From NCBI GenBank assembly GCA_033439795.1, contig JAUTDP010000002.1, positions 1,364,001 to 1,428,000 of the forward strand: DNA of 64,000 nt, given 5' to 3'. This DNA comes from Sordaria brevicollis. Its lineage: Eukaryota; Ascomycota; Sordariomycetes; Sordariales; Sordariaceae. Below the pieces are notes generated by a model that saw only the letters and a list, made by a program, of their open reading frames with translations, was not told the DNA's origin and did no database searches. The translations under genes and the position numbers were made by a program. Positions 24,332-34,098 of the stretch are shown here, piece by piece; the stretch's first letter is position 1, and each line of letters begins with the position of its first letter.

Positions 24332-26550
24332 ATGCGTGGTGCGCTCTGTCGTCCCGACGTTCTGATGCGGCCATGTCTGAGGCCTTGCGCGCGTCTGCCT
24401 CGTCTGCCTCTTCCTAGAACCTCGACATCATCATGTCAACCACAACCACCAAGGACACTGCCAGGTAGAGCTGGCTTCTCCTCCCTGGCGAGCCTCGAAT
24501 CCCGACAGAATGACCGAAACAGACCTCCTCTTCCAGCTCTGAGGCCACTCAGCAGCTCCTTCCTCCTCCCGACGACTGTCCCCGCGAGACACAACAGCAC
24601 GACAGCCACCACCCAGATGCCCATCGAGAGAAAGGCAATCGAGATCGAGAAACGCATCGCCGCCATCCCCCTCGAGCGCTACCGAAACTTCTGCATCGTC
24701 GCCCACATCGACCACGGCAAAAGTACACTCTCCGACCGACTGCTGGAGCACACGGGCACCATCTCAGCCGGCGATGGAAATAAGCAGGTGCTGGATAAGC
24801 TCGACGTCGAGCGCGAGCGCGGCATCACCGTCAAGGCGCAGACATGCACCATGATCTACAAGCACAAGGACGGGCTCGACTACCTTCTCCATCTCGTCGA
24901 CACACCGGGCCACGTCGACTTCCGCGCCGAAGTCACCCGGTCTTACTCGTCGTGCAGCGGCGCTTTGTTGTTGGTGGATGCTTCGCAGGGTGTGCAGGCG
25001 CAGACGGTGGCCAATTTTTATCTGGCTTTTGCGCAGGGATTGTCGTTGGTGCCGGTGGTCAACAAGATTGATATGGCGAGCGCCGACGTGCCGCGCGTGT
25101 TGGAGCAGTTGGAGACGGTGTTTGAGCTGGATACTTCCACGGCTGTGAAAGTCAGTGCCAAGACCGGTCAGGGCGTGGGTGAGATCTTGCCGGCTGTTAT
25201 CAGCAACATACCGGCTCCGGAGGGTGATCCCAAGAAGCCGTTGCGCATGCTCCTGGTGGATTCATGGTACGACACCTTCAAAGGCGTCGTGTTGTTGGTG
25301 CGCCTGTTCGACGGCACGCTCAAGCAGGGTGATAAAGTCCACTCCTTTGCGACAGGAAACGAGTACATCGTCGGCGAAGTCGGCATCCAGTACCCCGACG
25401 GCCTCCCACAAAAGGTTCTTAGGGCAGGACAAGTCGGCTACGTCTTCTTCAACCCGGGCATGAAACGCATCCAGGACGCCAAGCTGGGCGATACCTTCAC
25501 CAATGTCGGATACGAAGACATCGTCAAGCCCTTGCCTGGCTTCGAGGAGCCAAAACCCATGGTCTTCGTCGCCGCTTTCCCTACCAACCAAGATGACTAC
25601 GGCCGTTTGGCCGACTCTATCGCTCACTTGGTGCTTAACGACCGTTCAGTAACTCTACAAAAGGATTACTCCGAAGCTTTGGGCGCCGGCTGGCGTCTCG
25701 GTTTCCTGGGATCTCTTCACTGCTCCGTCTTCCAAGATCGCCTGCGCCAGGAACATGGAGCAAGCATCATCATCACCGAACCCGCCGTCCCTACCAAGAT
25801 CGTCTGGTCTACAGGCGAAGAGCAAATCGTTACCAACCCCGCTGAGTTTCCCGACCCCGACGACCATCGCATCCGCTCCGCTACTTTGTACGAACCCTTT
25901 GTAAACGCCACCGTCACTTTGCCAGAAGAGTACGTAGGCCGCTGCATCGAGATCTGCGAAAACGCGCGCGGTGTCCAGAAGTCGCTGGAGTTCTTTACCG
26001 CGACGCAGGTTATTCTCAAGTACGAGTTACCCGCTGCGTCGTTGGTTGATGATCTTTTCGGCAAGCTGAAAGGCGCGACCAAGGGTTACGCCACGTTGGA
26101 TTACGAAGATGCGGGCTGGAGACAGGCGCAGCTTGTGAAGCTGAACTTGCTTGTCAACAAGAAAGCTGTCGATGCCGTGGCGAGGATTGTCCATGTTAGT
26201 CAGGTGGAGAGGTTGGGCAGGCAGTGGGTGACCAAGTTTAAGGAGCATGTTGATCGGCAGATGTTTGGTAGGCTTTCCCCCGTCCCCTTTTGTTTTTCTT
26301 TTTGTTTTTCTTTCTGGGTTGCTGACTGACTCAAACAGAGGTCATCATCCAAGCCGCCGCCGGCCGTCGTATCGTTGCTCGTGAGACTATCAAGCCCTTC
26401 AGAAAGGATGTGCTTGCCAAGTTGCATGCTAGTGATATTACTAGACGCAGGAAGTTGTTGGAGAAGCAGAAGGCTGGTAGGAAGAGGTTGAGGGCGGTCG
26501 GCAACGTCATTATTGACCAGTCGGCTTTCCAGAAGTTCTTGTCGAAGTGA
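24332..26550 (+). CDS. guf1: Mitochondrial translation factor Guf1 (LepA/EF4 GTPase)
   Basis: GTPase of the EF4/LepA family, which acts on mitochondrial ribosomes and supports translation under stress. Exons 24332-26267 and 26339-26550 give 715 aa. An Arg/Ser/Pro-rich N-terminus of about 90 residues fits a mitochondrial targeting sequence. GTPase motifs: AHIDHGKST (124-132), [20 protein letters not shown] and SAKTG. The LepA-specific order follows: EF-Tu domain 2, EF-G-like domains, and the C-terminal domain ending [19 protein letters not shown]. Full length for the family. An in-frame ATG at 24365 ([11 protein letters not shown]) is an equally plausible start. The only intron interrupts [11 protein letters not shown] near the end. 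Confidence 0.95.
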
Positions 26551-27754
26551 GGTGGGACTGAGATGGGAGGAGGTGGCGCTGGGAGAGGTAATGTACGATT
26601 ACAGCAGGTATCGATGTGTCTTTTCGGCGTTTCTGTTCCTTGGACTTATAGGTGGCATTTGTTCGTTATCTTCGTTTTGGTTCAATCTGCTTCTTGTTGT
26701 GTTTTCTGGTCTGACAGCTCGGGCTTGGTGTTTTCCATTATGTGGCTTGCCATTTCCCTTCCCTTCCCCTGATCTTTGCCTCTACCACCCTTTCCTCACC
26801 TTTCTTTGTTTCCTCTCTTCCAACGGAAGGAGATCATGATTGCTTCACCGTGGGCCCCGCATCTGTTGTCACTGCCCTCGCTTCTATTAGTGCTGATGCA
26901 TGGCTGGACGGCTGGCCTCGCTTGTCGACGCTGCATGTCTCTGCCCTTACACGACTCGATGGCTTTCACTCCGGAGTCAATGATTTGTCGAGCAGTGAGG
27001 GACAGGTAATGGCAAGGATCATCAACAGAAAAAAGACAGGTACACTCCAATACTGGTTTGGTTGTTGACGCGGCACTACGACCTCTATAGGGATCTGGAC
27101 CTCTACGATACCATATCAGGATGGGACAACATGGCAAAATGCTCTTTTGAGAAGTTTTTTTTTCAAAAAGTTAACATGGCATATTGACTCTTTGGAAAGA
27201 CATATTCCAACTGAGAATATAGCTCAATTCGAGAATGAAAGGTATTATCAAGAAATCTAAACACTTGAAGGTATCGACCCGAGGTATCGAGCTAAGAAAC
27301 AAACCAGCATTGGAATGTACGGGCCCTGGGACCTCTTCATGCTTTCCCTCGTGACCTCTACTGCTTGGCATAACTCCACTTTCAACGACGAACAAGTTGT
27401 TCCCAGGGAAATAACATCTGAAATAGCACTTGTGATGGAACTACTTTCGGTGGTATAAGTAAGTAAAAGTCTAGGGGTCCGGCCCCTCGTTTCCAGTTTC
27501 CCTCCCTTTCATCAACATCGCGTCCTTCTCATACACCATCGCGTCCTTCTCATACACCATCGTAAAATTGGCAAGTTGGCACATCTCACACCACCCTACG
27601 AGCTTCAGTCATCCACTTCGGTCACCTCTACTCTTGGTCCTCTTCCGAATATGGCTTTTACCATGTCACGCTTTCTTGCAGGACGCGTCCTGATCTTGGC
27701 GGCTGAAGATTGGTCACTGTTCAAACAGTTAGCATTTGATGTTCCTGTTAAGTA
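26551..27754. other. Intergenic region between convergent Guf1 and GTPase genes
   Basis: No gene is supported. It contains a direct tandem duplication of a 21-bp unit at 27516-27557 with a partial third copy. The open frames at 26513-27068 look like untranslated region. Confidence 0.45.
27516..27562. repeat. 21-bp tandem repeat, two copies plus five bases
   Basis: The unit CATCGCGTCCTTCTCATACAC occurs at 27516-27536 and 27537-27557 without mismatch, followed by CATCG. It lies in the 3' flank of the minus-strand GTPase. Confidence 0.85.
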
Positions 27755-28939
27755 CTATCCCGTTTCGTTCTTTTTGGGTTGAACCAACCTGCTGGTCCGG
27801 TTGCTATATCCTCCATTAGGATCGTACGACTGTGGTCGGGGCGCGGATGCCGTCGTCTCCTCTTTGGAAAGTTTGCCATGCTCTCTCAAGTCATCACCGC
27901 TTGTGTTGTGGTTTCGTTCTTGTTGCATTTCGTTCACAGCCTGGTTGCTGCTCCTCGCCATCGCACGGAAGAGCTTGGTAGCCGCAAGCAGTTTAGCCAG
28001 GTCCACCTTCAGATCCTCTCGTTCCATCTGAACCTTGTTGAGTTTCTCATTCACCTCCATCCGGCAACGCTCCAGCTCCGCTGCTGTCTCTTTGTCCTTT
28101 TCCTGCAGCGCTGCCCTCAGGCCTTCCATCGTTGCCTCGAGATCTTTCTTCAACCTTTCTTCGATCTTGCGATACTCGGTGTTCAGCTCCATTCCAGCTT
28201 CAGTGTCAACCAACTCTTTCTTGCCGTTCACCATCTCTTCCTGCAAGGAAGTGACAATGGGCTCTTTTCTCATAAACCTCTCCAGGATAGCCATGGCAGA
28301 CTGTCGATTGTTGTAATGCCTTGCCACTACCGCATCCTTCTGGTACATTGGTTTCCAGAAGTCAGGAGTCTCCAAAAGCTCACGCTCTCGGCGCTCGCCG
28401 TCCTCCAGTGACACGGCCTCCCACATCGTGGTGGCCAGAGTGACGTTCTTGAAGGCATCTTTTCCACAGAGCTTCCTGAAGATGTGGAGGTTCTTGAGGG
28501 CCGAGCCTTGCATGCGTGGATCGGTGATCCGATGCAAATAGATGATGCCGTTGAGCATGATCTTGTTCTGGTATGTGTCTCCCATCCAAGTGGCAATGGC
28601 TTTAAGAACATCGCTGTCGGTGAGGGTTGTGTCGTCAAAACCAGGAGTGTCAACAAGATACACATTGACTGACTCGGAGTATGTGAACATGTGACAGGAA
28701 ACTTCTTGTGTGACTGGAAGCCAAGAATCACGTTAGTTGGTGGGTTGAAGAATGGATGCGTCTCAAGTGAGCCACTTACATCCTTGAAGGCCATGGCCAA
28801 TGATACCAAGATTTTGACCAACACATTGCGAAATAAATGTGCTTTTTCCAGACCCAGTAAGCCCCATCACTGCTACAATGACATCGGTTGGGCGAAGAGA
28901 AAGCTTCATGGTTTGCGGAGACATCGGGGTGTTCGACAT
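27755..28939 (-). CDS. AIG1-like P-loop GTPase with C-terminal coiled coil
   Basis: Fungal G-domain protein related to the AIG1/GIMAP group; substrate and role unknown. Exons 28780-28939 and 27755-28713 give 372 aa. G1 is GLTGSGKST (26-34) and G3 is DTPGFDD (75-81). The usual G4 [NT]KxD position reads TMWE (149-152), unlike the neighbouring paralogue, which has TKWD. Residues about 226-301 form a strong heptad-like coiled coil (EYRKIEERLKKDLEATMEGL...), followed by a polar tail. No membrane segment. The ATG at 28939 is chosen; one at 28963 is also in frame. It is divergent from a second gene of the same family about 950 bp away, so the pair probably arose by inverted duplication. Expression may be shared. 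Confidence 0.85.
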
Positions 28940-29890
28940 GATGAATGAGCAGGCTGGTATCAATCAGGTAAAGGATAGGAGCGGAGTGGTGCAGTTCAAG
29001 ATAAAGGAGGCAAAGCAGGGTATCATGAACGCATGGCGCACTTTGTCCGACTGAAGTTTTGTGAGAAGTGAGCTTCTCTGGAGGACTACTTATCATGCCA
29101 TCGTCGCGCAGTTCCTGGAGAGTTCGCTGAAGCTTTCCGCCCGTTCGGCGCTGGCATCGATCCGAACAAGGCTCCCTTAGGCCTCCATCCCCAAACATCA
29201 ACACGATATTCTCATCGCGCGATAGCCGCATAGGAGGCATGGCGAAAGCCTAATTGCGCTCCAGATGAAGCTGCCAGGCATGCCAAGTTTTTATTCCTGC
29301 CAGGTATCTTGCGCAGCCTGCTTATCCCATCCGCCGGTTCCGATCCTTCCACCACTTGCAAGCCTCATTTTTATCTTCTTGCATTGCGGCTGATTGGGTC
29401 AGGGGAGTAGGATGGCCGCCCAGGGGTTTGGAGACCTGCAAGCCGAAACCGTCAGGCACAGCGTATTGGTGTGGGTTGTTCCACGCAATGAGGCTCAACA
29501 ATGGCTTGCACGGTGCTACCTTGTTCGACGATGCCCAACCCAGCCCACCCTCGTCAAAAGCGAGTGTTGATAGGGCGATGAACTGATAGCCCAACCGCAG
29601 AACAAGTTGAAAAACACATCCCCACAATGAGGCTCAACTTTGCAGGTAGACCCTTTGTTTCTTAAGGTTACAGCATGTCAGCATTTGGATCGGTCAGTTC
29701 TCAGTCCCCAGCTTCTCTTTCTGACATGTCACACCCACGAACCCTCACCTAACCCAGGCCCACCTCTGGAACCTTTGGAACCTCACACACGTTCTTTTCT
29801 CTGCAGCTGGTTCTGCGGTCTTAATTACTATACTTGGGATTTACCCAAGGCATTCATTCTCGTCGTTCATTTCACCGAATCAACCCAATC
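28940..29890. promoter_or_regulatory. 950-bp bidirectional promoter region of the GTPase pair
   Basis: Lies between two divergent start codons. No coding sequence is supported. No clear TATA box or repeat was seen. Confidence 0.5.
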
Positions 29891-31296
29891 ATGCCTAACC
29901 GGGCGAACCATCGAATGGGTCCTTCCGATGTGGTCATTCTTGTCTTAGGGATGACGGGCAGCGGGAAGAGCCAGTTCATCTCGAAGCTGACAGGCGCGGA
30001 GACGGGCGTTGGACACAACCTCCAATCAGGTGCGTGTATCGTTTGATTACTCTAGGAACCCAATCTTGCAGAAGATGATTGCTGACTAGTAATTTGGAAC
30101 CAGGTACCGTTTCTCTCGATCTCTACAGCTGCGTCGAAAACGGCAGGCGCATCTTTGTAGCAGACACTCCTGGCTTTGGCGACACTCGGCGTCCCGATGT
30201 TGAAATCTTGAAGGATATTGCATTCTTTCTCGGCCAGATATACCGTCACAACGTTCGTTTGGGTGGAATCCTCTATCTTCACCCGATCACCGACAACCGG
30301 GTTAGTGGGTCAGCTCTGAGGACATTCCACCTTCTGCGCGCGTTGTGCGGACCTCAGGCATTGAAGTGCGCTGCTCTTGTTACGACCAAGTGGGATTCCT
30401 TACGCAGTGCAAAGGATGACCTCGCCGCCACTGACCGAGAGAACGAGCTCAAGTACACTTCCAACTTCTGGGGCCTGATGCGACAACAGGGCAGTCAGGT
30501 CCATAGATGGTTTGGGAGCGAGTCCTCAGCTCGAAGCATCGTTCGCGAGCTCTTTCAATCCAGCTACCAAAGCACATCCCTGCCTGTTCTTCAGATCCAA
30601 CGCGAGCTTATCGACGAGAATAGACCCCTCGATGACACAACAGCTGGGCGCGAGGTCATGAGCCGTTATGGCGTCGCATATCAAAAGCTGAAAAGGGATA
30701 TTGAGGATCTCAAAGATCACCTCTCGGCCACTAATCTGACACCGGAAGAGTTCTCTGAGAGTGACAGGGAGCTCAATCGGTTGATGGATGAGCTCAATGC
30801 AACTGAAGAGCTGCACCAGGGTCTCCAAGTCAGCACCCAAAATCTCTTTGATGAGAAGCAGAGTCAATACAGCGAGATGTACCAGGGCACTATCCGCGAA
30901 CTGACCGACCGTCTTTCACGCTGCGAAGAGAGACTGAGTCAGCTTGGACCTGCCATGGAAGATCCTTTCTTGGCACAGGCTGCTTCGGCCGTCGCGGAGG
31001 GAACGAGAACCGCACCAAGCAGATGGACAAGGACGAAGCTGTTCCTCCGGCAAAACATACTTCCCCTGCTTGGAATCCTGGCGGGCATTGGAGTCGTCGC
31101 AGCCGGTGCGGCGGTGATCAACCCACACCTTGTCACGGCAGGTGCGCAACTGTGCGCTTTGTCATTTTCCGGAGTTGAGTGGCCTTCGCAACCTCGGACG
31201 GGAGCGGGTGGGACTGAGCTCGTTGGTGGTTTTGGGGAAGTGATGAGGGCATGTCCGCCCACCCCGATTAGTCCGGGGTTTCGGATGTGTTGGTGA
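29891..31296 (+). CDS. AIG1-like P-loop GTPase with C-terminal membrane segment
   Basis: Second member of the divergent GTPase pair. Exons 29891-30029 and 30104-31296 give 443 aa. G1 is GMTGSGKS (20-27), G3 DTPGFGD (67-73) and G4 TKWD (141-144), all canonical. The line GGILYLHPITDNRVSGSALR matches the same region of its neighbour. A helical, coiled-coil-like region follows (about 240-330). A hydrophobic stretch ILPLLGILAGIGVVAAGAAVI at about 365-385 looks like a single membrane span or hairpin. The tail after it is Gly/Pro-rich. The architecture resembles membrane-anchored GIMAP-type GTPases; that comparison is by layout only. The phase-1 intron sits just after NLQS, near the matching site of the intron in its neighbour (after GLQG), which supports common origin. 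Confidence 0.88.
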
Positions 31297-31637
31297 GAGG
31301 TAGCCAGCAGGCTGGTTATCCATGGATTGAGGTCACACAAGAAGGCTCCGTGGTGCTCCTCAGGCCAATATTACTTCCATGAGAACCGAGAAATAAGCAT
31401 AGGTGCTCAGCCATCAACTACCTATGAAGACCCTCAACGTTGACTTTGCGATTCTGTGCCTTGAATGCACTATCCTGCCTGCATAAGCCTTGCCATCTAT
31501 GACAGACTTTGATGTAGATCCATTTTTTCTTTCAAAACCTCCTTCGACCATGTCTCCAAGCCGCTGTGCTTTTGGTGTACTCTGATTCTTTTCCCACATC
31601 CTGCTCATTCAAATCAGCTACAAGCGAGTTGTCTAAC
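31297..31637. other. Intergenic region between convergent GTPase and BTB genes
   Basis: 341 bp with nothing but 3' flanks. The minus-strand frame at 31414-31608 has no support as a separate exon. Confidence 0.4.
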
Positions 31638-32707
31638 TTATCTAATAAGCCTGGCATGCTTTGCTTCACAAGTAGAGATGCCCTTCAGTTTGCGAATGCA
31701 AAATTGAGCCTGAGAAGACTCTACGCCTTGCAAATAGACCATCAGGGTACTGCGCTCCCCCCATAGCCTGCGGTGCTCCATGGCCCCTACCATACATTCT
31801 TCGCTCAACCATTCACGTTCCTCAAGAAGCAAAAACCGTAGCCGTTTGATAGCTAATGGGACTTGATTGGGGACGCCAAACTGGAGAACAAGCTGTTCAT
31901 AGCGTGTGGGGTACAAACAAGCACAAAAGTCGAACATAGGCGAGTGTTTGACCCACCGCTCAATGGCCTGGGACATCCCCAGCGGAATATGGGCGAAGTT
32001 ATCCGCAAGTGTAACTGTCAAAGGAACACGTTAGCAGACAAGAATTGATATGAGCACTTGTGCGATAAGGTACCTTAGACTCTAGGTGCCTGTGAGTTAA
32101 AAGAGAGACGTGATTGACGGAACCCACCGAAGAATTTCGCAGGTAATACACTGCTGATTAACTCATCATCCACGAGGTCCTGGAAGGGCTTCTTCCGGGA
32201 ACACATTAAGTTCAGCGAGAATTCGCTGAAATGTTTGCAATTGTCGAGCAGGTAAGCCGCAGCACAGAGGTAGGCGATATCCTCCCCGGACACGTCCGCC
32301 GGCACCTCCGGGCTTTCCAACGTGTACACCTTGCTCGCCTCGTTCAACAAATAGTACAAGGCGAACTTGAGCGCCGTACACATGTCGTACTTGTCCGCCG
32401 CAATTACAATCTGCAGGATCTCTCGGGGCACCCTCTGCCTGACCACAAATTCGTGCCGGTTCTGGTACGAAAGGGTCAGGGTGAGAAAGCGCATCGCGTC
32501 CGGGTCGTCTTCGGGAAGAGGGATCTCCTTTGTCTGGCTCTCCTTCCATGGCGGAGAGAGCATCGAGGCGAAGACGGGCGAGGCGGTGGTGAGGATGACG
32601 GATGAGGCGGGGATCCGCTCCTTGTCTGGCCCGACGAGTAGAACGAGGTCGTCCCTGTTGGGGTCCGCGACCGCGTCGATGGTGATCGGCTTGCTATCCA
32701 GGTCCAT
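31638..32707 (-). CDS. BTB/POZ-domain protein
   Basis: Fungal BTB protein of 318 aa. Exons 32128-32707 and 31638-32014. The BTB fold begins after about 18 residues: DLVLLVGPDKERIPASSVIL..., ASPVFASMLSPPWKE and EIPLPEDDPDAMRFLTLTL, typical of the many fungal BTB proteins. Such domains dimerise or recruit Cullin-3; the partner here is unknown. The first exon could be read on to a stop at 32075, but splicing from GTGGGT to GACAG joins it in frame to VTLADNFAHIPLGMSQAIERW, which looks like genuine coding sequence, so the two-exon model is preferred. A TATA-like sequence lies about 90 bp upstream of the ATG. Confidence 0.82.
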
Positions 32708-32796
32708 GGTGTCGTGTGTAGGTGGAGGGAGGGAGGGACTATGTGATGTGGGAAGAGCGAGGCAAGTTGGCGTTGGCTGAAGAGGGAGCCCTGGAA

Positions 32797-32803
32797 TATA
32801 TAT
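32797..32803 (-). promoter_or_regulatory. TATA-like element of the BTB gene
   Basis: An alternating TATATAT stretch about 90 bp upstream of the BTB start codon. Assignment rests on position only. Confidence 0.4.
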
Positions 32804-33104
32804 TGGATGGGAAAGAAAAAACGAAACTGGATTCCAAACGGTCGCCTGCGGCTTCCCGTTCAGAAGCACCCTTTTGTGGGCTGAAGCTGATCATCTTCAG
32901 TTCAGTATCAAGCAGCGCATGTTGTGTGCATAGTTATGACATGTTGGCTGCAGTGTGCACGGAACTGTGATGCGGGCCTCATGCATTTCAGTTCTTCTGG
33001 GTTGGCGGATATTGGCCTTTTTCTTTCCTCATCACCCATCCCATTAACACAATGGATATGGGAATAATGCGTGAGTCGTTCATTATGTGCCTCGTTGGGG
33101 ACCC

Positions 33105-33127
33105 GGGGGGGGGGGGGGGGGGGGGGG
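33105..33127. repeat. Homopolymer of 23 G
   Basis: An uninterrupted run of 23 G on the plus strand, preceded by GGGGACCC. It is non-coding and close to a BTB promoter region. Exact length is liable to sequencing error. Confidence 0.8.
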
Positions 33128-34098
33128 AGAGTAAGTGCGTGTGTGCTTTAGATACGCCCTGTTTTCGGCAGGCTTAAGTCTGAGTTTCTCACCGCCTCCA
33201 TTATCACACGGGAAGAGCTCAAAGAGAGTGAAGAGGAAGTGATTGAAGAAATAGTCCAGGTTCCATGTTCAATTGGGCATGTAAGTGAATGGCAGCAGAT
33301 TGTTAAGAAGTGGAAGATAAGAGGGCAAGCGCCGTTGACGCAGGCGATGTGGCTCAAAGAAGGCAAGCGCGCACCATCCCAAAATCGACGAATCGAACAT
33401 CAACACTGTTAGGTAGGTATCTTCTACAGCCAATCATCTCGAGAGGATTTCCATGATACTACCATAGGTACGGGTTGGCCGCCTGCTGGGTCGCCGTGTA
33501 AATAAGAAAGCCATAGTTACCAATATACTGTACATCAAGCATATGTAAAAACGAAAACCCTCCGCCTTCGAACCTTCTCCTGATTCTTTCCCCTCTTCAA
33601 CCACAAAGATATCGCGACTCCGTGGGAAGATTTCCCCTCTGAGAGCCTCTGTCTGGTACATAACGTCATTGAAAATGTCGCCGAAACGCTTTCTGCGACG
33701 CAACAAGGTCTGGGTTAATAAGCCCGTGAAGAGGTTGGAGACTGAGAATCAGTATGTGAAAGAGGTTGGTGAGATGGGAAACAATCAGGTCAGATACAGT
33801 TTATGGCTATTGCTGACAGTATTAATGAGCCGTTTCACACTTCTTTCTTGGTAAGAAAAGCATCAGCCCATTGCAACTACCTCTAAGCCACAATTGGTGA
33901 GTCAAACAGACTTGTGGCATAACTCACTACGCCAGCTACATCTAGCTGCGCAGTAAATTTCAGACAAAATATAAATGGGCATGTTAGGTACTGACTGGAA
34001 TTACATGCCCTTCTTGTTCAGACGGTAAATCCATCCCGACGCCCGTTTGGCTCACAAATCCAATGAAGTGCTAACATAGAAGACACAGGTTGAAGTAG

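Larger units (their letters stand above)
32708..34098. other. Intergenic region, BTB promoter to CorA-like gene 5' side
   Basis: Contains the 23-G run and otherwise no supported gene. The frames at 33434-33706 (minus, one hydrophobic stretch) and 33669-33854 (plus) are too short and featureless to call. One or more 5' exons of the CorA-like gene probably lie in the right-hand part, because a branch-like gctaac and an acceptor occur just before 34099. Confidence 0.4.

Noticed and set aside
32075..32127. Unspliced C-terminus of the BTB protein
   Set aside because: Reading through the GTGGGT donor gives a short tail, whereas splicing joins in frame to a longer exon with coding character, so the spliced model is preferred.
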